Assembly (NCBI GenBank): GCA_039583875.1
Contig: CM077158.1
Span: 236,212,453 to 236,276,452 of the forward strand
DNA length: 64,000 bases
Direction of reading: 5' to 3'
Source of the DNA: Platanthera guangdongensis
Lineage: Eukaryota > Streptophyta > Magnoliopsida > Asparagales > Orchidaceae
Position numbers and translations under genes: made by a program. The notes beneath the pieces were generated by a model. The model was given only the letters and a program-made list of their open reading frames with translations. It was not told where the DNA came from and searched no databases. This document shows, piece by piece, positions 21,705-33,703 of the stretch. The stretch's first letter is position 1; every line of letters starts with the position of its first letter.

Positions 21705-21720
21705 ATCTCCCCCTATTTGG
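21705..21720 (-). other. Polypurine tract of element E
   Basis: On the minus strand AAATAGGGGGAGAT directly precedes TGTTGGGT, the start of the 3' LTR. This is the expected primer site for second-strand synthesis. Between it and the ORF3 stop (22005) lie about 280 bp of AT-rich sequence with no gene. Confidence 0.7.
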
Positions 21721-22004
21721 AGAAGTCATAACCCTTAGTCAATGATATACACCATTCATAATTAAAATTACAAAATGATGTAAAGCAGGATTATATTCAG
21801 CAGGGTAAACATAAACATGTATAAATCTCACATGTATACACATACATCAACACAGAACAAATAAGAAATAGACATATTCACAGAACAATCATAAAATATA
21901 TTGATCATATATTGTTCTAATATCTGTCTTGTACATTTTCAGTAGTTCACAAAAATGTTTTACATTCAAAAGAATACAAAGTAATCTTCAAGTAAATTCT
22001 TAAT

Positions 22005-24845
22005 CTATTTTTGTTCTGGTTCCTTGATAACTATTCCTTTGCCAGCTTGGACTTTAGCTTGGACAGCAGCATCAGCAGTTTCAGCATCAGCAGGCTTCTT
22101 GCCTTTCAGATCTATCTTTTTAAGCTCTTTAGCTTTGATCTTCTGCCTCTCAAAATAGTGGTATGGCTTAGGAAAGTACTTGCTAGGCTCCACTGCAGTA
22201 GGAGGTAGCTTTCCCATCTTTGCCTTCCTTCTATACTGAACTATTGTCTCCTGCTTGATCTCATATTTTCTCCATTCAGCTTCAGAGAACCACTTGTTCC
22301 TGTCATGAGTGTTATCCTTGGCAGATTTCCAGGCAGTTAATATTATGTTTCTAGAGGTAGGGCTCCACTGTTCAAAGTCTGGCCTTTGTTCTGCTTGTTC
22401 CCTAAACCTCTTCTTAGACAGTCTTATCTCTTCCTCTTTCTGCAATGCCTCTTGCATGGCTTCTGATATAGGCTGAACAACCTTTTCAATATGTACATTG
22501 TCCTTGCCCCCAGATGGGCTGTACATGGTCTGTACCTCAGTATGAATCATTTCAAAATCTGGAGGTGGATAAATGACCTGAGCTACTTCTGGTTGCTCAC
22601 CTCCAAGATATGCAGGGTTAATGCCAGATTCAGCAACATCATTGTCATCACACAGAGGAGGATACCCAAGTGTAGCTCTGATGGAATTTGATATTCACTT
22701 AGCATGGTCAGAGCTTGCCTTGACTAACACTCTCTCCCCCTTTATGACTTCTCTAGCCATATGATCTCTGACATCATCCTTTTGAAATCTAATTTGATTA
22801 TCCAAGTATCTGACTCCATCTTTAAAGAAGGGTTTGAGCTTTTTAAGTTGTTCAGATATGGCCTTCTAGGAGTCTTCAATGGCAGTCTTAACAGCAGAGA
22901 TTTCTTCCTGGAAGACTTTGTCAAAATCAGCTTTAATAGCAGTAGTGGAAGTAGAAGGTTCAGCAGCCTTGTTCTTTAACTCTGTGACAATAGCATTATG
23001 TGAAGCAGTTAAATTGTCATTCATCCTTAGTTGATTTTCAAGAACATAGCCTTGCTTCAATGCTATGTCATCCACTTGTGCTTTGATCTTTTCCTGGTGT
23101 GTTGTCAAGTACACCACTACATTTCCACCTTTGTGGAAGCATTCAATCATCTCCTTCTTGTTAAGGTTCATTTCAAACCTTATTGATTTTATATCCTGGG
23201 CCAGATCAAATTGGAGTGATTTCTGCCCTTCATCTACATATTTTTTTATGGCCTGTCTTTGCTCATCCAACTTGATTTGCATTGCCACCATCAGTGCACT
23301 ATAGTCAACTGATGGTGTTTGCTGAACTATAGGCTGTGGTGCAACTGTTTGTAGAGCCTTCTTGTAACTCTGGCTTCTTCTCTTGAATACATAGATTTTC
23401 TTTTTCCTTGCCCTGGCTGCATCCTCATCTTCAGATTCTGAGGAGCTGGTTATTTCCACCCTCTCCTTAGGGCTTGGAGGCTTATCAGTCTGCACATCTT
23501 GTGTCTTCTCAGTTTCTTGCCTTATTAGCTCTTCATGAACTTGCACTTGCTCCCCCTCAGTAGCAGCATTATCTTCATCATCAGTAGCCTTGTCCATGTC
23601 AAAGTCATGTTGATCTAGATTTAAAAATAAATCTTCCATGGTGTATTCTGGTGGTGATGGAGCTGGAGACATTCTTTGCTCTTCAACCACAGGATCAGGA
23701 ACCACTGCTTGTACAACAGATGTGTCTTTAATAACAACATCTGGTTCTTGACTATCCAGCTGAGTTTGCTGATGAACATCAGACAAATCAGCATCTTCTA
23801 TAAGAAATTCTAAAGTATTTAGATCAGTGAGTACCTCTTGTATGATGGTGGTGGCTTGCTCACTTTCCAGTGTAGAGGGTTCTTCTACAACTGGAAGCTC
23901 CCCCTGGCTTTGATCCTTGTGGATGGGGCTAGCTTGAGGCAGCTCCCCCTGGATCTCAGCAGCCTCTTGAGGAGCAGGAGATTTCACTGCAGGCTCTACC
24001 TCTTTCTCATCTGGAGTGAAGACAACCTGTTCTTCACTATCAGAACTGCTAGTGGACTCTTGAGCCACTGGAGCAGTTTTTCTCTTTTTCTTTGGAGGAA
24101 TCTCCTTCTCAGTAATTGTCTTCTCAGGGGTTGACATCTCCTTTGACAACACCCTGTCCCATCTAGAAAAGATCCTCAGATCCATCTTCCTCATGTGATT
24201 TATCTTGCTTCCAGCAGCAGTATTCATTACCTCTGGTATGGTACCAGCTAGGTAGAGACTTAAGATTCTGCCCAGATTGGGCTTCTTCAAGCTTTCCTTG
24301 ATTTTCTCATAAACTACTATAGACCAGTCTGTTTTTAGTGTGAAGATTATCCTTGTCATTATTCCAAACATATAGGCAGACACTCTGTCATGCCCTCCTG
24401 GCTTGCTGAGTAACACTTTTCCAACAATTTCAGACATGAATTTGCCTTGGCTGTTCATGCCTTTCCTGTTAAAAACAGAACCCAGCTTCATCTTTGGATC
24501 AAGTCCACACCAGGTTAGAGCTTCCCTGGTCTTGGATGCAGTAACTTCTTCTTCAGCTTGAGTTCTTGGCAATTGAAGCACCTTCCTCAAGCTCTTTGGC
24601 GAAATCTTAACCTTAGTTCCATGAACTCTGGATTTGATTCTGTATCCAGACTCATCTACTTCAGCTCCATTTAGGAATTCAAGAACCTCTTTCTTCCATA
24701 TCTTAGTAGGTTCAGAAACTAAATACTCTAACCCTGAATCTGCGACTAGGGTTACGACCGCCTGGATTTCTGCATCAGCATCACTGAAAGCGCCGCGCAC
24801 CAGCTCATATCCTTCGTTGACGTTTTCCTCTAGCTTAGGCGCCAT
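22005..24845 (-). pseudogene. ORF3 of element E, accessory protein of SIRE-type element
   Basis: One frame of 946 codons after pol, in the place where SIRE elements can carry an env-like ORF. It starts MAPKLEENVNEGYELV and is broken only by TAG (22866-22868) and TGA (22695-22697). Residues 1-230 look globular (KKEVLEFLNGAEVDE, FMSEIVGKVLLSK, YMFGIMTRI) and match the start of ORF3 in element C. They recall, from memory, the plant domain called 'putative plant transposon protein'. Residues about 240-480 are acidic and Pro/Ser-rich with a KKKRK run, then a basic RARKKKIYVFKRR segment and a long coiled-coil-like part. The end is rich in Lys with PSKYFPKPYHYFERQ, also matched in C. I see no signal peptide or membrane span, so an envelope role is not supported. 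It has its own TATA box and palindrome cluster upstream. Function unknown. Confidence 0.8.
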
Positions 24846-24879
24846 TAGGGTTTGTAGAATTTGTCTTGAGAGAAGAGAG

Positions 24880-25325
24880 GTGTCGACACAGAAGTTTGGT
24901 CTCGAGACTTTGAAAGCGTGTCGACAAACAAAGACAAAGCCCTATTTATACCTTTCTAATTTTGAAGATGAACAGGCGGGACAGCTAACTGAAAATGTGT
25001 CGACACTGGCAATAAGTGTCGACACTGACTTATAATGTCTCGGCACATATGTGTCGACACAAGTTTAGTCAACAGATTTTATGTGTCGACACTTGAGTAT
25101 GTGTCGACACAACATAACTCGACACATTGTCGAGACTTTACTTAGAAAATTCTGAGTAAAACTTAAGTGTCGACACCACATTGGATGTGTCGACACCTAC
25201 TTGACATGTGTCGACACTAACATGCTGAAGTGTCGACACCAACTTTCTAGATGTGTGGACACCTTTTTCCTGAAGTTTCGACACCACTATTTTGTGTCGA
25301 CATAGACTTGTCTATGTGTCGACAC
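24880..25325. promoter_or_regulatory. ORF3 promoter of element E: palindrome cluster and TATA box
   Basis: Eleven perfect GTGTCGACAC copies (24880, 24997, 25016, 25051, 25083, 25101, 25167, 25187, 25208, 25230, 25316) and several variants lie between the end of pol and ORF3. A TATA box (TATAAATA, minus strand, 24943-24950) lies about 100 bp before the ORF3 ATG, with nine of the perfect copies upstream of it within 290 bp. Pair spacing is again 18-22 bp. The leader ends with AAACCCTAATG, where a telo-box runs into the start codon. The arrangement copies that of the LTR U3, so ORF3 probably has a separate transcript under the same control. Confidence 0.75.
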
Positions 25326-25356
25326 CTTTTTACTTAGCATTTTCAATTCTGTAAAC

Positions 25357-28300
25357 TTACTCTAAGTTTATCATTCCTAGTTCAATTTTGAATCTATTGA
25401 ACTTAGCTTCTTCTAGTGGCTTAGTAAACATATCAGCTACTTGATTATCAGTTTTAACATATTCTAATAAAATATCTTCTCTTTCTACATGCTCCCTAAG
25501 AAAATGATATTTAATTTCAATATGTTTTGTCCTACTATGAGATACAGGGTTATTAGCTATTGAAATATCACTAGTAGAATCACAGAAAAGTGGAGTTCTA
25601 CTTACCTGAAATCCATAGTCCTCTAGCTGATGTTGTATCTATAGAAGTTGAGCACAGCAACTTCCTGCAGCCACATACTCTGACTCTGCTGTGGAGATAG
25701 CCACACTGGTTTGCTTTTTGCTACTCCATGAAATTAGTCTCCCACCTAGGAATTGACAGGTTCCAGTAGTGCTTTTTCTATCTTCTTTGCATCCTGCAAA
25801 GTCTGCATCTAAATAACCTGTTAGATTAAAATCTCCATTCCTAGGGTACCAGAGGCCTAGATAGGGAGTGCCCTTTAGATATCTCAATATTCTCTTGACT
25901 GCAGTCAAATGAGACTCTTTAGGGCAGGCTTGATACCTTGCACAAACACATGTAGCATACATGATGTCTGGTCTACTAGCAGTCAAGTATAATAGGGAGC
26001 CAACTATCCCTCTATACAAGGTTTCATCTACAGGTTTCCCTGCATCATCCTTGCTAAGAGACATACTTGACCCCATTGGAGTCTTCATGGTACTGGATGA
26101 ATCCATACCATACTTCCTTATGAGTTCTAGGGTGAACTTGGACTGACATATGGATAAACCACTTCCAGTCTGTTTAACTTGGAGACCCAAGAAAAACTTC
26201 AGCTCTCCCATACTACTCATCTCAAACTGACCTTGCATAAGTTTTGCAAACTTTTTGCAAAGGCTGCTTTCAGTAGACCCAAATATAATGTCATCTACAT
26301 ATATTTGGACAAGTATAACTTTGCCTCTAGATTCCCTAAGGAATATAGTCTTATCTATTTTCCCCCTTGAGAACTTGTTCTCAATGAGGAAACTAGATAA
26401 GGTTTCATACCAAGTCCTAGGGGCTTGCTTTAACCCATATAAAGCTTTTCTAAGTCTATAGACATGATGAGGTAGAGTTGGATCAACAAAACCTGCAGGC
26501 TGTTCCACATAGACTTCTTCCTTAAGATTACCATTCAGGAATGCTGACTTGACATTCATTTGGTAAACCTTGAATCCTTGATAGGTTGCATAGGCTAAGA
26601 ACATCCTTATGGCTTCCAGTCTGGCTACTGGAGCAAAGGTTTGATCAAAATCAATACCTTCTTCTTGCCTATATCCTTTAGCAACCAGTCTTGCTTTATT
26701 CTTAATGATGACCCCTTGTTCATCCATCTTCTTCCTGTAGATCCACTTGACTCATATTATATTGTGGTCTTTAGGCTTAGGAACTAGTTCCCAGACCTTG
26801 CACCTCTTGAACTGATTAAGCTCTTCTTGCATTGCTTCAGTCCATTGTGGATCCAGTATTGCTTCTTCAAACTTCTTAGGTTCAACTTGAGACAGAAAGC
26901 TGGAGTAGATTGCTGCATTCATGTATCTGCTCCTGGTTTGTACTCCTTGTCTTGGATCTCCAATAATCTGCTCTACTGGATGATCTCTAAGATGCCTGTT
27001 GGCTGGAGGCATCCTAACTTCTGGTTGAACCTCTTCAGCATCTCCATCATGCTGTATTCCTTGAACTTCATCAGCAATTGGTACATGTAGTTCTCCCCCT
27101 GGACAACAGCTACTCTCCTCTCCTTGCTGTCTTGCAGTAGGTACTTCTTCTATAGTAAGCTTGTCCATTTTATTTGTTAAACCTGTGGGGCTGCATACAG
27201 AACTAGACAACTCATTGTTAATAAGTTTAGGCTCATCAAAAACTACATGCACAGATTCTTATACAACTTGTGTAGTCAAGTTGTAGACTCTATATGCCTT
27301 ACTATTATTGCTGTACCTAACAAAAATTCCCTCTTGGGACTTGGCAGCAAACTTAGTTAAGTAAGACTTCCCATTGTTAATTATGAAGCATTTGCAACCA
27401 AAGATCCTGAAATAGGATAGGTTTGGTTTCCTGTCTTTCACAACTTCATAGGGGGTCTTGTTAAGCCTTTTAGTGATGGTAGCCCTATTTATAACATGGC
27501 ATGCAGTGTTAACTGCTTCAGCCCAGAAATACTCTGGCAGTGATGTATCACTTAATAGGGTCCTACCAGCCTCTATCAAGGTCCTATTCTTCCTCTCAGC
27601 AATGCCATTTTGCTGAGGTGTTCTAGGTGAAGAGAATTCTTGAAATATCCCAAAGTCTTCACAAAGTTTTGTCATGCTTTCAGACTGAAACTCAGTACCA
27701 TGGTCACTTCTAATATTTACCACTGTACTATTTAGTTCATTCTGAATTTGCTTGACAAAGCTATAGAAGACACTAGGTGTTTCAGATTTCTGTCTTAAGA
27801 AGAACACCCAGGAAAACCTTGAGTAGTCATCTACAACTACAATGGTATAGACCTTCCTACCTAAGCTGTGAACTGGCATTGGACCAAAGAGATCCAAATG
27901 CAAGAGGTATAAACACCTCACAGCATCTTTGTTTTCTATGCTTCTAAAGGTGGATTTAGTCTGCTTGCCCTTTTGACAAGCTGAGCAAATACCATCTTTA
28001 ACACACTTAACTTGAGGACCATTCCTCACTAACTCTTTGCTAAAGAGTTTGCTAATAGTCTTGTAGTTAAGATGGGCAAGCCTCTTGTGCAATTTGACAC
28101 AATGAGAGACTGTCTCATCAGCTACAAGACACACTGGAGAACCACTGTTCTCAACCATAATGTCTAAGCAATAGACATTCCTTTTCCTATAACCTGTCAA
28201 AATGATCTCTTGATCACTTGACCTCTTGATATGACAACCATTTTTAAGAAATGAGATGTCATACCCTATATCACTTAATTGACTTATACTTATTAGGTTG

Positions 28301-28596
28301 TGTTTCAACCCTTTAACATAAGCCACTTGAGTAATGGTAACTAAGTTACTAGAAATGTTACCAAACCCTTTGATGATTCCTTTTTCAGAACCACCAAAGG
28401 TAACCTTTGGACTATCTTTGATTGGAATGTAGTCCCTTAGTAGTCCCCTTGTTCCAGTCATATGTCTGGAACATCCACTGTCCAAGTACCATGTTGGGGT
28501 ATGGCCACTTGGACTCACCTGCAAAACAGATTTAATGAACCTTAGAACCCAAAGAATTCTTAGGTCCTTGGTACTTGTTAGTTTGCAATCTGACAA
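25357..28596 (-). pseudogene. pol: Pol of element E (protease, integrase, RT, RNase H)
   Basis: A single frame with three stops: TAA near 27259, TGA near 26752 (a Gly position in related sequence) and TAG near 25643 (Trp in relatives). Protease: TWYLDSGCSRHMTGT. Integrase: HKRLAH, CSACQKGKQ, HLDLFGPMP, RSDHGTEF (Asn changed to His after the second catalytic Asp) and [40 protein letters not shown] and catalytic YVDDIIFGS. RNase [28 protein letters not shown] and ADMFTKPLEE, ending FKIELGMINLE at 25357. Strongly SIRE-like and nearly complete. It uses a different frame from gag, with which it overlaps slightly. Confidence 0.9.
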
Positions 28597-30537
28597 AGCT
28601 ACCTACTGGCTTTCCAACAGGTAGTTTGGTACTCACTTTGGCACTAGCATTGTGCCAACAGTCCACTGTAAAATGGCCAACTTTGCCACAACACCAACAT
28701 TCAAACTTGTTGTACCTTTGCTTAGGTACTGTCTTTGCTGTCTTATCTACAGCTGACTTGTTGAATGTTGGGGCTTTGCCCTTGGACTTGGGCTTGGACT
28801 GCTCAGTCCTTGTAGGTCTAATAAAACCCAGTCCAGCTTTGCCTTTATGATGAACAAATTCATCAATTAAAGGTAACACTGACTTAGGTTTAGAAAACCT
28901 AGCAACAAGCTCTCTCTCTTTCTGAAGATTGATCTCCAGACTCTTGATTTGATCATTTTTAAATGATATAGTACCCATTTGAATCACTGTTATGTGCTTC
29001 AACCTGGCTATCTCATTCAGTTTTTGATCAAAAGACTTCTCAAAATCTGTTACTGCAGCTTTAAGATCAGCAATTTCCTTTGCCTGACTTTTGGCTAGGG
29101 ACTTGCTTTTCTTGTAAGCTTGCAACAACACTTTATATTCATCTATAAGCTGATGAATATCATCCTCAGACTCAGATACACTTCCATCACTGGATGAAGA
29201 TGAATCTGATTCTGTACCAGAACAAGAAACTGAACTTAGAGTTGAACATTGTACCTTACTGGGTCCTAGCTGCTCCAGGATTTTGTCATGCTCTGTCAAA
29301 GCCATTAGCCCCTGGCATTGACTGTCTTCTTGTTCATAAATAGACTCCAAAATCTGCATGAATTCTTCCTCTTCTTCTTCAGCAAACAGCCGTATGTATG
29401 CTTCAGCATCAGACTCAGATTCTGAAGAAGAGATATCTGATAGAGTCTTCTCCTTCTTGGCAACAAAAGACTTTTCTTTCTTGCCTTTGAAATAAGTCTT
29501 TTTCCTGTCACTAGACTCTTTTCTCTTTTCAGGACAATCTGCAATTACTTGGCCCTGTCTATTGCAGCAATAGCACACTATCTTAGAACCAGTTGCCTTG
29601 CTAGATTTTGTCCTTTTCCTGTCCTTCTTTGAAGCCTTTTTATCCTGATAAAAATCTTCTTTTCCCTTAGAAGTAGAGGGCCTTGTCCTCTACTGTTTCT
29701 TCTTCAAGAATTTCTGAAAATGTCTAGTGAAGGCAGCAAAGTCTTCATCACTTTCTCTGCTTTCTGACTTGGTGCTGACTGTTTCATCTGACTCTGATTC
29801 AGCAATCTTTGGAGGTGGAGTTGGTGATTTATTCCTGCACTTTCTGGAGGCTTCTGTCTTGAAGGCTACTGATCTTTCCTTGTGTTCAGTTCTTGTTGAC
29901 TTCTCCTCCTCTTTCCTCACTATCAATTACATTTCATATGACAATAGCTTGCCAAACAGTGTAGGTGGAGGAATTTCTCCCAACTTAGCCATTTCTCTAA
30001 TGGCACAGATCTTTGTGTCCCAATCTTTAGTTAGGGACCTTAGGAACTTGTCATTTAGTTCATAATTGTTGAACTCTCTCCCATAAGACATGAGTTCATT
30101 CACTATTCTGTAGAACTTCTTATAGCACTCAGTTATGCTATCACCCTTTGCTTCTCTAAAACTCTCATACTCTTGATTTAGCAAGGATTTTCTATCTTGC
30201 CTAACTTCTTCAGAACCTTCCATATAGACAATGAGAGTATCCCACATCTCTTTGGCTGTCTTACAGTGAATAAGATTCTGAAAAGTGGCATCATCTATAG
30301 CACTCACAATGATGTTTTGTGCCCTCTTGTCCATGGTAGCTAGGACAATCTCATCTTTAGTCATCTCAGAGAAATCCTTTGGGGTTCTCTGATTTGCATC
30401 TAGAACTGATATCTTCATGGGCACATAAGGCCCCTCCTTGACTGTGATGTATATCCTAGGGTCTGAGGCCTCCATAAACAGCCTTACCCTTTCCTTCCAA
30501 ATCCCAAAATTTCCTTTCTGCATATGGGCAATTTCAT
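28532..30537 (-). pseudogene. gag: Gag of element E
   Basis: The likely native ATG is at 30537 (MKLPICRK, comparable to KLPFCTK of B). A one-base loss in the following AAAGG run shifts the frame, so the long frame appears to start at 30523 (MQKGNFGIWKERVRLF). The capsid domain runs to about 29930, where TAA interrupts (...LLSYEM stop). A second in-frame stop, TAG, follows FLKKKQ near 29690, exactly where B and C have TAG. Then come zinc knuckle CYCCNRQGQVIADC (His changed to Gln), an acidic Ser-rich stretch, a coiled-coil-like segment and knuckle CWCCGKVGHFTVDC near 28700. It ends ...GPKNSLGSKVH at 28532 after a small frame disturbance in the conserved WVPK region. Confidence 0.88.
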
Positions 30538-30665
30538 GGAACCCAATTCCTTGTGATTTTCAGAGGAACCCATGGTTCTTAATTTTCTTGATTACTGAAT
30601 TTGACTTAGACTGAATCTGCCAATCAGGATCTCCTCAGACTGTTAGTCCTTGTTTTGAGGAACCT

Positions 30666-30678
30666 CGCTTTGATACCA
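30666..30678 (-). other. Primer-binding site of element E
   Basis: Minus-strand TGGTATCAAAGCG two bases after the LTR end ATTTCTTTCA. Similar to the complement of initiator methionine tRNA, with one change in TGGTATCAGAGC. Confidence 0.8.
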
Positions 30679-30680
30679 CT

Positions 30681-31139
30681 TGAAAGAAATAGTACCTAAA
30701 CACCTAGAGGGGGGGTGAATAGGTGACCTAATCCTTTTTTAACTTTAATGGCAGCAATCAGTTATATCACAGAATTCTAACTACTTTTGCACAGCAATTA
30801 CACAAGCATTCACAATCACAGCACAATCACAGCACAGCAGACACAGAATTTTATAGTGGTTCCCCAAGCTTTGGGTACATCCACTTTTCCCCTTCGCCTA
30901 TCTAGCAGTGTACTAGATTTGGCCAAACTTCTCCACTAGCTCAGAACCCAAATTGGTTCCTACACCTCAGGCCCAAGGCCCTACAACTCAGCTTTTTGCA
31001 AAGCCTACACTCAGCCATAAGGGCCTACACTCAGCCAATCAAGGCCTACACTCAGCCAACAAGGCCTACACTCAGCCAACAAGGCCTACACTCAGAGATC
31101 TCAATCTCCTACACTCAGGCTCTCAAGCCCTACCCTCAG
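30681..31139 (-). repeat. 5' LTR remnant of element E
   Basis: Matches the last 459 bp (element sense) of the LTR at 19647-20105, including the 20-bp repeat, and stops at CCCTCAG where element F begins with TGTACAACC. U3 with its palindrome array and TATA box is absent on this side. Confidence 0.85.
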
Positions 31140-31799
31140 TGTACAACCCCGTGTTCGGCGAGCAAGGTCACAGGGGAGCTCGGCAGCAGCAGGCGAGCTC
31201 GGCATCAACAGGGGCGAGCCCTAGCTCGGCATCCGTCAGCCAGAGATCGTCGATCGGCGACCCCGAGCTCGGCATTCGCCGTGCGGGCTGCAACTCGCAC
31301 CCTCGCAGTGGAGTTCGGCAGCAGCGTGCGAGCAGAGCACGCCGAGGTGGCCAGAGCTCCCAGCTCGCCCGGATGACAGAGGTGCCTTTTACTGTTTTAC
31401 CCCTGCTGGTCTGCCCATAGCCCTTCAGAACAGCGGGGTTTGGCTGTTGGCAGACCCAGCTGGGGGTTCTCTGGTAATTTCAGGTCAGCTGTTTTGGTTA
31501 TTGGCAGTCCGGATTTCAAAAACTATAAATAGGACCCAAGGGGTACCCCAGAAGGCAGGTTTTTTCGGTGCTCCTCTCCACAAAATCTTAAGTGCTTTCT
31601 GAGGGTACCTTAGCTCGGCTTCAGGCTAAGGAGGGGAAGCGCTCTGAGATCTTCCGGGTTTGTGGTGGGACCTCCCTGCCGAGCCCTTGGGTCTGTTTCT
31701 CCTTGCTTTCGTCATTTTTCTTGCAGGAACAAAGTAGGCGCGAGACCACCCCCTTCCCCAAGGGCGAGCTCCACAGGAAGCCGAGTTCCGGTTTCAACA
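31140..31799 (+). repeat. 5' LTR of element F
   Basis: 660 bp from TGTACAACC to TTTCAACA. The borders follow from comparison with the LTR of G (minus-strand start TGTACAACCTCG, end TTTGCTACA). TATA box TATAAATA at 31525-31532. Shared blocks with G include GTTTGGCTGTTGGCAGACCC and GTAATTTCAGGTCAG. A sequence TGGTGCGGTGAGC begins at 31803 and is the likely primer-binding site; its tRNA was not identified. Confidence 0.8.
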
Positions 31800-31854
31800 T
31801 TTTGGTGCGGTGAGCGTGGACAGTGGTCAGCGCAGAAAAGTTTCCGCGAGCTCG

Positions 31855-33700
31855 ATGACGGGACAAGGATCCGACAGGACGAGCTCGCCGCCCCCCCCCC
31901 CCCCCCCGCCTCTCGCGACGGTGGGAATGTTCGAAGACTTCAGAAACGAGGTGCTGAATCTGGTCAAGTTCGCACTCGGCACGCGGGCCGAGTGCTCGAC
32001 TCCGGCAAACCAGATCGCGGTCGCCCCCTCATTGGGCGAGGACGCTCCCGGCAGGCGAGCTGGGAAGGAAGTGGCCGAGGAAGGTCGAGGGTGCGAGCTC
32101 CCCGGGCGCGAGCTCTTCCCCGGCTCGGCAGGTCGAGGTCGCTTCAGCGAGCTGGGCTCGCGAGACTCGCCAGCTCGCCCGGTAGGGGGAGGGAGCCCTT
32201 TCAGCGAGCTGGTCTCTTCAGCTCCCGTTCCAGATGGGTTCAGGGAGCCCGAGATGTCCTACTACACTGGGAAGGGAGACCCGGTCCAGCATGTCTAATG
32301 GTTCGAGGACGTCGTCTCCATCCGTCAGATGTCGGACGAATTCAAGTGCTGGCTCTTCGCCATCACCCTCTGGGAGAAGGCAAGGGAGTGGTTCCACCAG
32401 CTACCGGCCAACTCCATTTACTACTTCGAGGACCTGCGCCGAGGATTCATGCTGAGATTCACCACTTCGAAGAAGAGGAAGAAGGAGTCCGAGTCTCTGT
32501 TTCACATTAAGCAGGGGGTGAACGAGACGCTGGGAAGCTACGTGGACCGATTCCAGGAGGAAGTTACTCAAGTCCAGGAGATGCCGGGCCATAGTCTGAT
32601 GATGGCCTTTACCCTGGGCCTGCAGCAGGGTTTCTTCCGGATGGAGCTGAAGAGAGTTCCCCCCCCCCTCTCCTACGAGGAGCTGATGGAGAGGGCGGCG
32701 AGAGAGGTCGACGGGGAGGCGTCGAACCCAGAATTTGCAAGGAAGCTGGCAAGGTGGGCCACAGAGGAAGAGAAAGAGTCGAGGGGAGGAAAGGCGCAGG
32801 AGGAGAGAAGGGGGGAGCCCAGGCAGAGGGAGCAGAGGCAGCTCCAAGGGCAGCAGCAGCCGAGGTGGGGGCATCAGGAGCCCGACCGACGGCTGGGATG
32901 GAGGCCTGAGTGGCAAGGCCAGGGGCCGCAGAGGGGGTACCACGGAAAGGACCACTACCAGGGGAGGCAAGACCAGTTCCACCCCCCGGGCTGGAGGCAG
33001 GGCCAGAGGCCCCGGCTCCCCGATCAAGAGGAGGCCATGGCCATAGCCCTGGGAGCAAGGAGGGGAGCGTGGAGAAGGAGAAGAAGAGAGGTCAGGGTGG
33101 AGCTGCCCTATTGCGACTTCCACCAGGAAGAAGGGCACGTCACGGCCACCTGTCCAGAGTTCCTCGAGATGAAAGGAAACAGGGAGCGGCAGCAGCAGCA
33201 GCAGGAGGCGCGACAGGAAGTGAGGATTGAGGAGGTCCTGCCTCGGGCGGAGGAGGACCGTTGTGAAGACCGGGTGGATGTGGGGACCCGAGGAGGGATC
33301 GGGGTGATCCACGGGGGAGTGGGGATCGAGGCTTCCCGCAAGGCAAGCCTCCACACCATGTACCGGCGGAGCGTCGCCTCTACATCCCAAACCCCGCCAC
33401 CGGAGGAGAGGATCACCTTCTCTAGGAGTGATCTGCCAGACCACGAGGATCCGTTCTGCGATGCGCTGGTCATCAAGGCGGCCATCGAGAACTTCACCGT
33501 CTCTCGGATCCTCGTGGATAACGGGAGCTCCGTCAACGTCGTCTTCAAAAAGGCATTCGACGCGATGAAGGTGGAGGCAAAGAGGGTGCTGGCCTCAGAT
33601 GGCCCCTTGTTCGGATTTTTCAGGGGAAAGGAAGGAAGTAGAAGGAGGAGTTGGACTCCATGTCACCTAGGGGGGGCAGTCCCGAAACTGCAAGTTCGTC
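31855..33700 (+). pseudogene. gag: Gag and protease of element F
   Basis: ATG at 31855 (MTGQGSDRTSS) is followed by a poly-Pro stretch from a run of 17 C (31891-31907). The gypsy gag domain is recognisable as YYTGKGDPVQHV...WFEDVVSIRQMSDE, AREWFHQLPANSI and RRGFMLRF. An in-frame TAA (32296-32298) interrupts it. A charged Arg/Gln/Gly-rich part follows, then a CHHC-type knuckle YCDFHQEEGHVTATC (near 33109). Protease: ILVDNGSSVNVV (near 33508), with Asn where Tat proteases often have Thr or Gly. From about 33615 the frame is disturbed twice, once in a T-run (GGATTTTTCAGG) and once near a run of seven G (33669), so gag-protease is not joined to pol. Confidence 0.85.
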
Positions 33701-33703
33701 ATC

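Larger units (their letters stand above)
19647..31139 (-). mobile_element. Element E: SIRE-type copia element with ORF3, inserted in C gag
   Basis: Read on the minus strand: 5' LTR remnant (31139-30681), primer-binding site, gag, pol, palindrome cluster with TATA box, ORF3, polypurine tract and 3' LTR (21704-19647). The 3' LTR is complete (2058 bp). The 5' LTR keeps only its last 459 bp because element F entered it at 31140. Over those 459 bp the two LTRs differ by about 11 substitutions and one indel, counted by eye, so E is fairly young. Each reading frame carries only a few stops. A target duplication cannot be checked because the right flank was deleted. Confidence 0.88.

Noticed and set aside
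22005..24845. ORF3 as an envelope gene
   Set aside because: No signal peptide, no membrane-spanning segment and no cleavage site seen; only the position resembles env-like ORFs.
30953..31420. ORF across the E/F border
   Set aside because: It spans the junction of two LTRs and starts within the 20-bp repeat.
32401..33444. Long minus-strand ORF opposite F gag
   Set aside because: A shadow of GC-rich gag on the plus strand, Leu/Pro-rich, without start context or domain. The real antisense genes lie downstream of pol.
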